Shown here: positions 53,843 through 63,840 of the stretch, one piece after another
Layout: each line of letters starts with the position of its first letter
How positions within the stretch are numbered: position 1 is the first letter of the stretch
NCBI RefSeq assembly: GCF_030053345.1
Contig: NZ_JASGBP010000005.1
Coordinates: 62,001-126,000, forward strand
From: Flavobacterium sedimenticola
Lineage (GTDB): Bacteria; Bacteroidota; Bacteroidia; Flavobacteriales; Flavobacteriaceae
Direction: 5' to 3'
Length of the DNA: 64,000 bases
Notes under the pieces: generated by a model
Databases searched by the model: none
What the model saw: only the letters and a program-made list of their open reading frames with translations
What the model was told of the DNA's origin: nothing
Position numbers and translations under genes: made by a program

Positions 53843-54583
53843 ATGAAGTTAAGAGCCGAAAATTTAGTCAAAACCTACAAAGGCAGAAGTGTCGTAAAAG
53901 GGATTTCCGTCGAAGTAAACCAAGGAGAAATTGTTGGTCTTTTGGGGCCAAACGGCGCCGGAAAAACCACGTCTTTCTATATGATTGTGGGTTTAGTGAA
54001 ACCAAATTCCGGTAAAATCTATCTTGATGACATGGACATTACCGAATTTCCGATGTACAAACGTGCTCAAAACGGCATTGGTTATTTGGCCCAGGAAGCT
54101 TCTGTGTTCCGAAAATTAAGTATCGAAGATAACATTCTGAGTGTTTTACAACTCACCAACTTATCCAAGGCCGAGCAAGAAGCCAAAATGGAAAGTTTGA
54201 TAGACGAGTTCAGCTTGCAACACATCCGAACCAACAGAGGTGATTTGTTATCGGGTGGCGAACGCAGAAGAACAGAAATTGCCCGCGCTTTGGCTACCGA
54301 TCCGAAATTTATATTGCTCGACGAACCGTTTGCCGGTGTTGACCCGGTAGCTGTGGAAGACATCCAGCGTATTGTTGCCCAACTGAAAAACAAAAACATC
54401 GGTATTTTGATTACCGATCATAACGTACAAGAAACCTTAGCGATTACCGATAAAACCTATTTGATGTTTGAAGGCGGAATTTTAAAGGCCGGAGTGCCCG
54501 AAGAATTGGCTGAAGATGAGATGGTTCGAAAAGTATACTTGGGTCAAAATTTTGAGCTGCGCAAAAAGAAATTACATTTCTAA
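53843..54583 (+). CDS. lptB: Lipopolysaccharide export ABC ATPase
   Basis: 246 residues. Walker A GPNGAGKTTSFY, Q loop GYLAQEASVFRKL, signature LSGGERRRTEIARAL, Walker B FILLDEPFAGVDP and switch His (ITDHNVQETL) are all intact. EASVFRKLSIEDNI and FAGVDPVAVEDIQ are typical of LptB, which powers LPS transfer from the inner membrane with LptFG. A 72-bp AT-rich spacer precedes it. Confidence 0.94.
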   Translation: MKLRAENLVKTYKGRSVVKGISVEVNQGEIVGLLGPNGAGKTTSFYMIVGLVKPNSGKIYLDDMDITEFPMYKRAQNGIGYLAQEASVFRKLSIEDNILSVLQLTNLSKAEQEAKMESLIDEFSLQHIRTNRGDLLSGGERRRTEIARALATDPKFILLDEPFAGVDPVAVEDIQRIVAQLKNKNIGILITDHNVQETLAITDKTYLMFEGGILKAGVPEELAEDEMVRKVYLGQNFELRKKKLHF

Positions 54584-54600
54584 TTTCAAAACTGCTTATC

Positions 54601-54828
54601 TTGAAAAACCCTAGTAAAGATACCCTGGAAGAATGGCGAACCAATCCGAAATATTGGAAATGGAAAATGTTTTACTACAATAAAGAAGACGACCGACTGC
54701 TGGTAGACAAACCCAATCCAATGTTAGGTACTACTTTAAATTTTGCTCACAGAAAAGCCTATCTTTTTCTATTGGGAATCTTGCTCTTTTTCGGATTTAT
54801 CGGTTTGACCCTCACACGCAATCCATAA
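54601..54828 (+). CDS. Small membrane protein with DUF5808-like domain
   Basis: 75 residues, TTG start. The soluble part (EEWRTNPKYWKWKMFYYNKE, DDRLLVDKPNPMLGTTLNFA) resembles DUF5808 (W-K, FYYNKEDxRxxVxKP, G-T-LNFAH). One hydrophobic helix at about 52-71 follows and a short basic end. It is 17 bases behind lptB, so probably in one transcript. Function unknown. Confidence 0.75.
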   Translation: MKNPSKDTLEEWRTNPKYWKWKMFYYNKEDDRLLVDKPNPMLGTTLNFAHRKAYLFLLGILLFFGFIGLTLTRNP

Positions 54829-54855
54829 AAAAGCTTCCTAAACGGAAGCTTTTTT
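54827..54855. terminator. Bidirectional terminator
   Basis: AAAAAAGCTTCC (54827-54838), five-base loop, GGAAGCTTTTTT (54844-54855). It lies between the convergent DUF5808-like gene and pssA and overlaps the end of both. Confidence 0.9.
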
Positions 54856-55599
54856 ATGAGTCATATTATTGAATACTGAGAGTAAAACATATACGACTAT
54901 GATTAACGGCACGGCTAAAATCTTGAGAAAAATCAGCAGTAAAACCGAAATGGCTAAAAAGGAAATCTGCAATTTGTATTTGGCAAAACTAAATTCTTTA
55001 ATCTTTAACGAAAACAATGGAATCTCGGCATTCATCACAAAGGCGCTCACTACAGTGACCGATAACAGGAACCATTTATTCATTAATAAATTGACAACTT
55101 GATACGGACACTCCACGGTATTCCACAACAAAGGTAAACTCACCACAAAAAGGGCGTTTGCGGGCGTAGGCAAACCAATAAAAGAATCTGTTTGACGGGT
55201 ATCGATATTAAATTTAGCCAAACGGTAACAAGCTCCAACCGTAATGAGAAATCCCAATAAAGGCCATACATAAATTTGATGTTGCAGCGTTTCAATATTA
55301 TTCAGTGACGGATTAAAACGGGTATTTGACTCTGCTAAAACCAACATTTTATACATTACAAAACCGGGAACCACACCACTGGTTATCATGTCTGCCAACG
55401 AATCTAACTGTACCCCTAGAGGTCCGGCTACATTGAACTTTCGGGCAAAAAAACCATCAAAAAAATCAAAGAAAATACCCAAACAAACCAAACTGAAAGC
55501 CCAATAAAAACTATACTCCGACACAAATACTAACGCCACGCAACCACACAATAAATTCAGCATCGTAAAGAAGTTGGGAATCCAGGCTTTTATATTCAT
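54838..55599 (-). CDS. pssA: CDP-diacylglycerol-serine O-phosphatidyltransferase
   Basis: 253 residues with about seven membrane helices. The CDP-alcohol phosphotransferase motif D-G-x2-A-R-x8-G-x3-D-x3-D is seen in DGFFARKFNVAGPLGVQLDS. NFFTMLNLLCGCVAL at the start is typical of phosphatidylserine synthase of the Bacillus type. It makes phosphatidylserine, the precursor of phosphatidylethanolamine. A TAAATTTG element (55627-55634) is close upstream. Confidence 0.92.
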   Translation of the reverse strand: MNIKAWIPNFFTMLNLLCGCVALVFVSEYSFYWAFSLVCLGIFFDFFDGFFARKFNVAGPLGVQLDSLADMITSGVVPGFVMYKMLVLAESNTRFNPSLNNIETLQHQIYVWPLLGFLITVGACYRLAKFNIDTRQTDSFIGLPTPANALFVVSLPLLWNTVECPYQVVNLLMNKWFLLSVTVVSAFVMNAEIPLFSLKIKEFSFAKYKLQISFLAISVLLLIFLKILAVPLIIVVYVLLSVFNNMTHKKASV

Positions 55600-55707
55600 A
55601 GGTTAGGTTGTTAATGTAAAGAAATACAAATTTAATACAATAAGTTGCAGACTTCTGCGTTTTATATTCAAGATTTTTATGTGATATTTGTAAAAAGAAA
55701 AATTGCC

Positions 55708-56775
55708 TTGAAAAAAACAATCCCTATTCTGCTACTTTTAGTCAGCCTCTATACTCATGCTCAGGCGGTTAGAAAATACTCTAACGAATTCATGAACATT
55801 GGCGTAGATGCAGCAGCTTTAGGCATGTCGAATGCGGTTACCGCTTTTACCGGTGATGTGAATTCGGGTTATTGGAATCCGGCCGGATTGCTTAAAATAG
55901 AAGATCATGAAGCCGCGTTAATGCACGCCAGTTATTTTGCCAATATTGCCCAATACGATTATGCGGCCTATGCCAAAAAAATTGACGACCAAAGTGCCTG
56001 GGGAATTTCCCTGATTCGTTTCGGAGTCGATGACATTCTCAATACGACTCAATTAATTGACAGCGAAGGTAACATCGATTACAATCGTATCAGTTTATTT
56101 TCTACTGCCGATTACGGGTTGACTTTTTCCTATGCGCGCAAAATGAAACTCGAAGGATTCCAATATGGTGTGAATGCCAAAGTGATTCGCAGAGTCATTG
56201 GCGATTTTGCCAATTCCTGGGGATTTGGTATCGATGCCGGATTACAACTAGACCGTAACGGCTGGCATTTCGGACTCATGCTTCGCGATATTACCACTAC
56301 CTACAACGTTTGGGCTATTGATGAGGATAAATACAACCAAATCAAAGATGCTGTGGAAGGACAAAACCAGGAAATGCCCGAAAGTACCGAAATTACCTTA
56401 CCCAAAGCCCAATTGGGAATCGCCAAAAAATTTGAATTTCACTACGATTATACCCTTTTGGCCGCGGTAAACCTTAACATGCAATTTGCCCAAACCAATG
56501 ATATTATTTCAACCTCAGCGGTGAGTATTGATCCGGCGGTTGGTTTTGAGTTTAGCTACACCGATTTGGTTTTCTTACGTGCCGGTGTGGGTAATTTTCA
56601 GAATGTAGAACAAATTGACGGCACCACCAAAGTGAATTTCCAACCCAACATCGGATTGGGCTTTAAATACAAAGGAATTCAGGTAGATTATGCCTTAACC
56701 GATTTGGGCGATCAGAGTGCCGCACTGTACTCTAATATCTTTTCGGTAAAAGTAGATTTGAGTATTTTTAGATAA
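55708..56775 (+). CDS. PorV/PorQ-family outer-membrane protein
   Basis: 355 residues from TTG 55708, which gives a clean signal peptide (KKTIPILLLLVSLYTHAQA). GVDAAALGMSNAVTAFTGDV and GYWNPAGLLKIE are the hallmarks of the PorV/PorQ/FadL-like group linked to the type IX secretion system. The barrel continues to KVDLSIF. PorV shuttles secreted proteins from the pore to the attachment complex, but several paralogues exist per genome and the role of this one is open. It is five bases before the DUF4105 gene. Confidence 0.85.
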   Translation: MKKTIPILLLLVSLYTHAQAVRKYSNEFMNIGVDAAALGMSNAVTAFTGDVNSGYWNPAGLLKIEDHEAALMHASYFANIAQYDYAAYAKKIDDQSAWGISLIRFGVDDILNTTQLIDSEGNIDYNRISLFSTADYGLTFSYARKMKLEGFQYGVNAKVIRRVIGDFANSWGFGIDAGLQLDRNGWHFGLMLRDITTTYNVWAIDEDKYNQIKDAVEGQNQEMPESTEITLPKAQLGIAKKFEFHYDYTLLAAVNLNMQFAQTNDIISTSAVSIDPAVGFEFSYTDLVFLRAGVGNFQNVEQIDGTTKVNFQPNIGLGFKYKGIQVDYALTDLGDQSAALYSNIFSVKVDLSIFR

Positions 56776-56780
56776 TTTTT

Positions 56781-57899
56781 ATGTGGAAAAAAGCACTAAT
56801 TCTTTTACTACTTGCCTATCATACGGTCACATTTTCACAGAATCCGAAACTGAGTAACCAAACCCAAGTAAGTATATTTACCTGTGGCAGAGGGGAACAA
56901 CTATACTCCACTTTTGGTCATACTGCCTTGCGTGTTAAAGATGAAGCAAACCAATTGGATGTGGTATTCAATTACGGCGCTTTCGACTTCAGAACTGAAA
57001 ATTTTTATTTAAAGTTTGTCAAAGGCGATTTGCAATACTTTATGAGTGTGACTTCGTTTGAAGATTTTATGCTCGAATACCAAACCGATGAGCGCGAAGT
57101 TATCGAGCAAACCCTGACGTTATCGTTGGCTCAAAAGCAACGTTTATTTGACCAACTCAGCGCTGCTTCCTATTCATCCGAACGCTACTATACATATAAA
57201 TTTATCGACCGCAACTGTACCACCATGGTCGCCGAAAAAATTGGCGAACTGGCCGGTAAACAAGCCATACAAAAAGTAGATGATACTACTATCAGTTACC
57301 GCGAGTTGTTGTATCCGTATTTTGAAAATTACTTTTGGTACAAACTCGGCATCAATATTATTTTTGGAGCTAAAACCGACAACAAAGCCGAAAAATTGTT
57401 TTTACCGGTAGAGTTAATGCACAGTTTGGATCAAGCCAACGCAAACGGAAAACCGTTGGTTCGCGGAACTCAAACCCTACTGACCGGTACCGAAAAAAAA
57501 ACGCCTTTCTCCTTTTGGAACAGTAGCTATCCGATTATTCTATTTTTGGGTGTACTGATGGTGATCAACAAAAAATGGTTGTTCCTGGGTTATCTTTTTG
57601 TGAGTGGTATTTTGGGATTGTTTCTGTGCTTGGTCGGATTGTATTCGGAGCATCAGGAAGTACTGTGGAATTACAACGCACTGCTCTTCAGTCCGCTGTT
57701 TTTATTGCTGCCGTTTGTAAAAGAACGTTTTCGGAAGAAAGTCATCAACGGGTCTTTAGTCCTATTGGCTTTGTATAGTCTTTTCATGCTTAACAAACCG
57801 CATTTGCTGTTAATGCTGCCTTTTATCGTTGTAACGTTTTTTATGTTGTGGAAATTGAGCGGCCGAAAAAGCTTCAAACTACTGCCCTCTGTAAAATAA
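56781..57899 (+). CDS. DUF4105 membrane protein
   Basis: 372 residues. Signal peptide, then a periplasmic DUF4105 domain at about 25-230 with TCGRGEQLYSTFGHTALRVK and YKFIDRNCTTMVAEKIGEL. The conserved His and the Asn-Cys-Thr motif resemble the active-site arrangement of NlpC/P60-like or LRAT-like folds. The last 120 residues are four or five membrane helices. It runs on from the PorV-like gene and its end overlaps the convergent sugar transferase gene by 21 bases. Confidence 0.85.
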   Translation: MWKKALILLLLAYHTVTFSQNPKLSNQTQVSIFTCGRGEQLYSTFGHTALRVKDEANQLDVVFNYGAFDFRTENFYLKFVKGDLQYFMSVTSFEDFMLEYQTDEREVIEQTLTLSLAQKQRLFDQLSAASYSSERYYTYKFIDRNCTTMVAEKIGELAGKQAIQKVDDTTISYRELLYPYFENYFWYKLGINIIFGAKTDNKAEKLFLPVELMHSLDQANANGKPLVRGTQTLLTGTEKKTPFSFWNSSYPIILFLGVLMVINKKWLFLGYLFVSGILGLFLCLVGLYSEHQEVLWNYNALLFSPLFLLLPFVKERFRKKVINGSLVLLALYSLFMLNKPHLLLMLPFIVVTFFMLWKLSGRKSFKLLPSVK

Positions 57900-59273
57900 A
57901 ACCGTGCTGAAGGTTTTAAACATAATATTGAAGTCGAGAAAAAGACTGCGATGCTTGATGTAATACAAATCGTATTGGAGTTTAATCAAACTATCATCAA
58001 TAGTTTCGCCGTAAGAGTAATTCACTTGTGCCCAACCGGTCAATCCGGGCTTGATAACGTGGCGGGTTTCGTAAAACGGCATGACCTCGGCAATTTCATT
58101 CACAAAAACGGGGCGTTCCGGTCTCGGACCAATCACCGCCATATCGCCTTTCAAAATATTTAAAAACTGAGGGAATTCGTCTATCCGTGACTTTCGCATG
58201 ATTTTCCCGAAAGGCGTCACCCGAGAATCATTGGAAGTGGCAAAAACAGCGCCGCCCTTTTCGGCATTTTTAATCATGGTTCGGAATTTCACTATGTTAA
58301 ATATTTTGCCGTTTTTCCCGACGCGTTCTTGGGTGTAAAACAATCGGCCTTTATTACCGAAAAGATTCCCGATTGAAACCAATGGAATTAAAAACGCACA
58401 AACCGCCAAACCTATCAAAGAAATGCCTATTTCGAGTGAGCGAACTACAATTCGGTATAAATGATTTTGATTGCTTCGGCTGAATGGGAAATAACGGTAA
58501 AAATCGCGGGATACATATTGTACCGGGATGCGTTGTGTAATGGCTTCGTATACTTGGGTATATTCTCTAATGATATGACCACTTTCGAGTAAGTGTATCA
58601 ACTGGTTGTACAGTTTTACTGTTATTCCGTCGGTATTTTGCGAGGCAATGACTATTTCGGAAATGGCATTTTTTTTAACAAAGGCAGCCAACTCATCGAT
58701 AGTGACATTTTTAACGGATTTGACTTCGGTTTGCGCATTGTCACTACTGTCCGAATTCACAAAACCCATAATCCAATAATGCGGATCGGCGCCCTGCAAA
58801 CCACTGATTAACTCATGAACCTGATCTTTATCACAAATCAGAATTACCTTTTTCAAAAAACGATTGGAAGCGAAAAATCGAACATAAATCATCCTCCAAA
58901 CAAACAACGCCACAAAGATGGAGATGAAAAAATAAAAGATTTGCAAACGGTTCGTTGGTAAAACCGGCGTATACAAAGGCGTTAAGAGATACAACAATAC
59001 GGTAGTAGAAGAAGTCAGAATAATACTTTTAATTACCTGATACTGATTACTGGCTACCTGTAAATTATACATTTCAAAAACCGAACCGATGAAATTGAGA
59101 TACAAGCCCAATACAATAGTCCAATAAAAATTAGAAGCCGAAATGTTGAAATAATTGAACTTAAAAACAATTCCAACCACATACAAAGAAAACAGTACTG
59201 AAATCACATCAAAAATCCGCAATAGGACTTTTCGCTCCGAAACTTCAAAATGTATGTTTTTAAATCGTCTCAC
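57879..59273 (-). CDS. Undecaprenyl-phosphate sugar phosphotransferase (WcaJ-like)
   Basis: 464 residues. Four or five N-terminal membrane helices and a Rossmann-like domain (KVILICDKDQVHELI) come first. The bacterial sugar transferase domain follows, with KFRTMIKNAEKGGAVFATS, RKSRIDEFPQFLNILKGDM and VIGPRPERPVFV. It loads the first sugar phosphate onto undecaprenyl phosphate to start a polysaccharide repeat unit. Start of the visible exopolysaccharide cluster, although last in the direction of transcription. Confidence 0.93.
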   Translation of the reverse strand: MRRFKNIHFEVSERKVLLRIFDVISVLFSLYVVGIVFKFNYFNISASNFYWTIVLGLYLNFIGSVFEMYNLQVASNQYQVIKSIILTSSTTVLLYLLTPLYTPVLPTNRLQIFYFFISIFVALFVWRMIYVRFFASNRFLKKVILICDKDQVHELISGLQGADPHYWIMGFVNSDSSDNAQTEVKSVKNVTIDELAAFVKKNAISEIVIASQNTDGITVKLYNQLIHLLESGHIIREYTQVYEAITQRIPVQYVSRDFYRYFPFSRSNQNHLYRIVVRSLEIGISLIGLAVCAFLIPLVSIGNLFGNKGRLFYTQERVGKNGKIFNIVKFRTMIKNAEKGGAVFATSNDSRVTPFGKIMRKSRIDEFPQFLNILKGDMAVIGPRPERPVFVNEIAEVMPFYETRHVIKPGLTGWAQVNYSYGETIDDSLIKLQYDLYYIKHRSLFLDFNIMFKTFSTVLFYRGQ

Positions 59274-59318
59274 TGTATAGCTCCCATTTTTTGAAGTCGC
59301 AAGTTAGTAAATTCTGGG

Positions 59319-60329
59319 CTACTTCAGTAAATCTATCCAATCGTTTTTAACCACCTCCCAATCAAAATTCCGGACCGTTTTTTTGGCATTCTCCGTGATG
59401 GTTTCCGCCAGTTTTTCATCTTCGAACAGGCGCTCAATTTGTTGGACCATGGCATTGACATCATTATCGGCTACCAGCAAAGCATTTTCCTCATGTTGCA
59501 ACAAAAATGGAATTCCGCCTACCTTGGTTGAAACCACCGGCAAACCTAAGGCCATCGCTTCGATAACGCTGATTGGGGTATTGTCAAAATGCGTAGTATT
59601 GATAAAAACATTAAAATCTTTTGACACCGCTATCCACTCTTCTTTAGACAGTTTCCCGGTGAAAGAAACCGCGACCTTGTGCTTTTTGGCAAATCGAACG
59701 GTCTTTTCAAAACTATCATCTTTTTTGGGTCCAATCATACAAAGCTGGGCTTCGGGGAATTTTTGTTTGATTTGGATAAATACTTTAACAGCCATCAAAG
59801 GATTATAGATTTTGGCAAACGACCGAACCCAAAGCAATTTGGGTACTGTAAACGTTTTGACACTTTGGGGATACAGGGTAAGCTCTATAGTGTTGGGAAT
59901 GTATTTCAAATTCCCGTAACCATTCTCTTTAAACGCTTCGTACAAATAATACGATGGCGCAATATTGATATAGGCATGCTTAAACAGCATTCCGGAGAAA
60001 AATTTTGACCGCACAATTCGATTCGGCAAATCGCCTCCGTGGAGTTTAGGAATGTACTTTACCTTTAAAATTCGACACAGTTGTGAGACAATAAAGGCAT
60101 ACCAAAAGTTTTTGGTGCTGTAAGTATCTATTAGGACATAATCTACCTTTTTGGCATACGTAATGGTCATGATGATCATTTCGAGTAAACGAAAGAACTT
60201 GCTTTTTTTTGACGAAGCATAATACACCGTGAAACCCTCTGCCTCTAAAAACGTCCCGAGCGTTTCTATGGAAGTGGAAGTATAACCGTGGTCGGATAAT
60301 TTATTCCCTATGTACAACAGGTTTTTCAT
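59319..60329 (-). CDS. Glycosyltransferase family 4 protein
   Basis: 336 residues, GT-B fold. The C-terminal donor-binding half has NTTHFDNTPISVIEAMALGL and VVSTKVGGIPFLL with the E-x7-E motif; the N half starts NLLYIGNKLSDHGYTSTSIE. It adds one sugar to the growing lipid-linked unit at the cytoplasmic side. Sugar specificity cannot be read. Its start overlaps the polymerase gene by 29 bases. Confidence 0.92.
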   Translation of the reverse strand: MKNLLYIGNKLSDHGYTSTSIETLGTFLEAEGFTVYYASSKKSKFFRLLEMIIMTITYAKKVDYVLIDTYSTKNFWYAFIVSQLCRILKVKYIPKLHGGDLPNRIVRSKFFSGMLFKHAYINIAPSYYLYEAFKENGYGNLKYIPNTIELTLYPQSVKTFTVPKLLWVRSFAKIYNPLMAVKVFIQIKQKFPEAQLCMIGPKKDDSFEKTVRFAKKHKVAVSFTGKLSKEEWIAVSKDFNVFINTTHFDNTPISVIEAMALGLPVVSTKVGGIPFLLQHEENALLVADNDVNAMVQQIERLFEDEKLAETITENAKKTVRNFDWEVVKNDWIDLLK

Positions 60330-61641
60330 CCATGTATACTTTTAATAGTGATAACGAATATACAAAAGCTGACGCAGCAATCCGCATGGCAGCGTGATTT
60401 ATTGTCAATAACCAGAAAAAGATAAAGCAAAAAAGATAAATATGTTGCTTGTTGTCGAGATACAAAAACATAGGGGTAAAAAACACTATCATCAGCGCTA
60501 TAATTCCCATGGCTCCATGCTCAGCCAAAGTTCTTGAAATTTCATTGTGTGATGTAATAATCAAACCACCGGTTTCCTCTTCGCGCACTTCCAAACTTTT
60601 CCCAACTCCAATGCCAAATACCGGATTGTCTTTAAAAACTTCTATTTCACTATCCCAGATTTCTTCTCTACCGGTAAACTGACTTTCTTTAACTCTACCG
60701 GAGGCGTCTTTGTTGGCGTACCGCTTATCTATCAATCCTCCGGTTTGAGTAGAGGTATACATCCAACAAAAAATAAATACGATTGAAAAAATAACCAACA
60801 ATACATTCATCCGATACCTTCCTTGAGTGGCTGTGTTCTTGTAAAGAAAAAACACCAAAATTAAAATCATAACCATCGCCGTTATCATGCCGCCTCGAGA
60901 AAAGGTGAGCAAACCTCTGTAACTGATATTGAAGACTAAAATTAAATTAATGATAAACACCCACTTATTCTTGGATTCGAGTATTAAGCGGGAGAAAAAA
61001 ATAAACACTCCCATACCCATAATTGTTGCTACCTGGTTAGGGCCAAATCCTCCGGATGTTTCCATGTTGGAACCGGTGCTGACAAGTATTTTCTTTAAGT
61101 CGGGCGTATACAGAATCAAATACATCGTAGTCGACACTATCGGAAGTCCGATGGTCAACAAAATATTATTGAGCTGACTAATCAAGATCTTTCGATTGTA
61201 ACAATAGATGGAAGCCACACCCAAACAAGCGGGTCCGGAAATATTAAATGCAATAGAGTTTTGAATATTTGATTTCAGATTGAGGGTTTCCGTAGCCACA
61301 ATAACACCGGGAAACATCAGTAATAAATAAAACCAAAACGGAATACTGTTTTTAGAAAAACCGCTGTAAAACATGCCCCACAACATAAATATCATTACGC
61401 CGTATTTTGAAAATTCGTAGAGAATATTTCCTCCTGTCATCCTCAAGAAAACCTCACTCCCTACTAAATATCCCGCCACAAAAAGGACTTCATTATTTCT
61501 GTTTCTGGATCGGAAAACAAAAAATACACCCAAAACGACGATGGCAAAACCATAGAGTTTAGAAAAAGAAGGATTAGCATAAATCAGATAACCGATAAAC
61601 ACATGCAATAAAATCAACAGTATGTAATTTTTATCCTTCAT
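60301..61641 (-). CDS. O-antigen ligase / polysaccharide polymerase-like membrane protein
   Basis: 446 residues with about eleven membrane helices. A long periplasmic loop contains GRVKESQFTGREEIWDSEIE and VFGIGVGKSLEVREEETGGL, ITSHNEISRTLAEHG, with the conserved Arg and His of the Wzy/WaaL (Wzy_C) family. It would polymerise repeat units or attach them to a carrier. Which of the two is not decidable. It lies among glycosyltransferases, four bases after the upstream one. Confidence 0.88.
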   Translation of the reverse strand: MKDKNYILLILLHVFIGYLIYANPSFSKLYGFAIVVLGVFFVFRSRNRNNEVLFVAGYLVGSEVFLRMTGGNILYEFSKYGVMIFMLWGMFYSGFSKNSIPFWFYLLLMFPGVIVATETLNLKSNIQNSIAFNISGPACLGVASIYCYNRKILISQLNNILLTIGLPIVSTTMYLILYTPDLKKILVSTGSNMETSGGFGPNQVATIMGMGVFIFFSRLILESKNKWVFIINLILVFNISYRGLLTFSRGGMITAMVMILILVFFLYKNTATQGRYRMNVLLVIFSIVFIFCWMYTSTQTGGLIDKRYANKDASGRVKESQFTGREEIWDSEIEVFKDNPVFGIGVGKSLEVREEETGGLIITSHNEISRTLAEHGAMGIIALMIVFFTPMFLYLDNKQHIYLFCFIFFWLLTINHAAMRIAASAFVYSLSLLKVYMDEKPVVHRE

Positions 61642-61645
61642 TAAG

Positions 61646-62719
61646 CTATAAGGTTTGTAACCAATTTAAATATTTTTTGATAACGCCGTCTTCGGAATGA
61701 TGTTCAATTATTGTTGCAAACAAATTATTACCTAAGACTACTCTAAGTTCATTTTCTGTAATAAGTTGCCCCAAACAATGGTAAAAACCATCGGTATCAT
61801 GGGCATCCACAGTAAAACCGTTTTCTCCGTTCTTGATAATCAACGGAATTTCACCCACATTGGTCGATACTACGGGTTTCTTGTGCAATCCGTATTCTAT
61901 TAACGCTACCGGCAATCCTTCTGATTTTGAAGTTAAAACCGCAATATCCGATTGCGGAATAATGGCGGCAACATCATTACGTGAGCCATAAATATAAACG
62001 GTTTCTTTTAAATTCATAGCATCAATGGAATCGAAAAGCCTGCGGGAATAGTCATCTTTAAAATCTTTTCCCACCAAATGAAATGTCCAGTCGGGATGGG
62101 TAGCTTTTAGTTTTTTGGCAACTTCTAGCAGAAAAAAATGATTCTTTTGATCTCTCAAATTGGCCAAACACAAAATGCGCTTTCCCGGAGTTCCTTTCAG
62201 CGTAGTTTCAGCAGAAATTTGGACTTCCTCATTAGTGAAATTGGGCAAATAAATCACTTTTTTACAGTGTAATTCTTTTTCGGCCCAATTTTTCAATTTG
62301 TAATTCACGACAATAATTCCCTTGAAAAAATAAGAAGCACCCTTCAGTACTATCGATTTTTGGGTACTGATAAACTCACTCAACCCATTGTGATCATGCC
62401 AGATAATTTGAATTTTGGGATACATCAACTTCACCAACACCGCAATAAAATAAGAGCTGCTGTGTGGTTGTAAAAAGGTTACCTGATGCTGTTTACAATA
62501 TTGTTTCAGTCGGAACGCTGCTCTAAAATCAAGCGTTTTTCTCTTTTGTAAGAAAAGATACGAAACCGATGCCGCCAGTTGGGCTTTTAATGGCCCTTCG
62601 GCTCTGGTAGCGACCAAACCCGAAAATGCTGTTTTTTTGGAAAGCGCATTCGCATAATTGACGGCCATTTTTTCGGCACCGCCAATTTCGAGTGAATCTA
62701 TGATTTGTACTATTCTCAC
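61646..62719 (-). CDS. Glycosyltransferase family 4 protein
   Basis: 357 residues, GT-B fold. The first strand is MRIVQIIDSLEIGGAEKMAV, the typical acceptor-domain start. The donor half has LCLANLRDQKNHFFLLEVAK, LTSKSEGLPVALIEYGLHKK and VVSTNVGEIPLIIKNGENGF. Donor and acceptor sugars are unknown. Its ATG overlaps the stop of the next glycosyltransferase gene upstream (ATGA). Confidence 0.93.
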   Translation of the reverse strand: MRIVQIIDSLEIGGAEKMAVNYANALSKKTAFSGLVATRAEGPLKAQLAASVSYLFLQKRKTLDFRAAFRLKQYCKQHQVTFLQPHSSSYFIAVLVKLMYPKIQIIWHDHNGLSEFISTQKSIVLKGASYFFKGIIVVNYKLKNWAEKELHCKKVIYLPNFTNEEVQISAETTLKGTPGKRILCLANLRDQKNHFFLLEVAKKLKATHPDWTFHLVGKDFKDDYSRRLFDSIDAMNLKETVYIYGSRNDVAAIIPQSDIAVLTSKSEGLPVALIEYGLHKKPVVSTNVGEIPLIIKNGENGFTVDAHDTDGFYHCLGQLITENELRVVLGNNLFATIIEHHSEDGVIKKYLNWLQTL

Positions 62720-63834
62720 TGTTGTACTAATTGCTTGATTTGTTCTTCAAATACATCCATAGTATACTGTCTAGACCAATCTACAGCATGACGAACTTTA
62801 CTTTGATACAAATTAGGTTCACTACACAATGCCGCAATTTGATTGACATCCGTATCGAGATTAAAATCTAAAATAATGCCTCTATTCCCATAATCCAACA
62901 TAAACGGCACACATGAAACTTTGGAGGCTATCGGTAAACAACCCCAAAACATTCCTTCGGCAATTACTTTGGGCCAACCTTCACTCAGCGAAGGTAAAAT
63001 CACAAAATGACTTTTCTGATAGGCTTCTTTCAAGGTTTGCTGATTTTGATTTCCTTTCAAAAAAACAACATTTTCCAAATTGTTGGCCGCAATATAGGCT
63101 TCCAATTGGTTTCGCTCCGCGCCTTCTCCATACACCTCCAGCGACACTTCATACCCTTTCTTTTGTAACGATTCAACCAGGCGGACTGCATACAATGGTT
63201 GCTTTCCGTTAGAGAGCGTGCCCACAAACAAAAAACGCAACTTTCCCGTTAGTGATTTCGGACTGACCGCTTCTTTATCTTTTTCAAAATAGCTGGCGGT
63301 AAAAAACGGCTTGATATTTTGGGTACTGTTTTCCCATTCGCCGTACACCAAAACCTGCATGTTTTTGGTTAAAAAAGTGTTGCTTAAAATCCATTTTTGC
63401 AAGCGATAACTCAAAGGTTGCCGGGCATTCGGGTCCCAATTTCCGGCATACTTGGCGGTTTTGGGCTTTGACGGAAAAAACAACTGAACCAAGCATCCCA
63501 ACAACCCCATATTTCCGGGACAGCGCAGGTGAATGTGATCGGCTTGTGCCATAGCTTTGTATAACGTTACCATGATTTTAGGCAACTGCCACAATGCTTT
63601 CAACCGACTTCCCAGGGTTATGAAATGAAAAGCCGGAACCGCAGTAAAATGAATGGCATGGTGTTGGTAAAAATCGTGTATGCTGTTTCTTTGAATATTT
63701 TCTAAAGGTGCTACAATCGTCACGTCGGAAACAAACTTGAGCCACAAATTCATTTCACGTACGTAAGGTTCATAGCCAAAATAGTGGCCTGACTCTTTAC
63801 CATGAATAACATGGGTAATTATGGCCAACTTCAT
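62716..63834 (-). CDS. Glycosyltransferase (GT-B, family 4-like)
   Basis: 372 residues. The start MKLAIITHVIHGKESGHYFG leads into an acceptor domain. The donor half has LRFLFVGTLSNGKQPLYAVR, GAERNQLEAYIAANNLENVV, ILPSLSEGWPKVIAEGMFWG and CLPIASKVSCVPFML. The E-x7-E motif is present in a loose form. It belongs to the same run as the two glycosyltransferases downstream. Substrate unknown. Confidence 0.9.
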   Translation of the reverse strand: MKLAIITHVIHGKESGHYFGYEPYVREMNLWLKFVSDVTIVAPLENIQRNSIHDFYQHHAIHFTAVPAFHFITLGSRLKALWQLPKIMVTLYKAMAQADHIHLRCPGNMGLLGCLVQLFFPSKPKTAKYAGNWDPNARQPLSYRLQKWILSNTFLTKNMQVLVYGEWENSTQNIKPFFTASYFEKDKEAVSPKSLTGKLRFLFVGTLSNGKQPLYAVRLVESLQKKGYEVSLEVYGEGAERNQLEAYIAANNLENVVFLKGNQNQQTLKEAYQKSHFVILPSLSEGWPKVIAEGMFWGCLPIASKVSCVPFMLDYGNRGIILDFNLDTDVNQIAALCSEPNLYQSKVRHAVDWSRQYTMDVFEEQIKQLVQQ

Positions 63835-63840
63835 ATAGGC

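Noticed and set aside
57879..57899. 21-bp convergent overlap of the DUF4105 and sugar transferase genes as a frameshift artefact
   Set aside because: Both proteins have complete, normal C termini; short convergent overlaps are common here (also 7141-7144).
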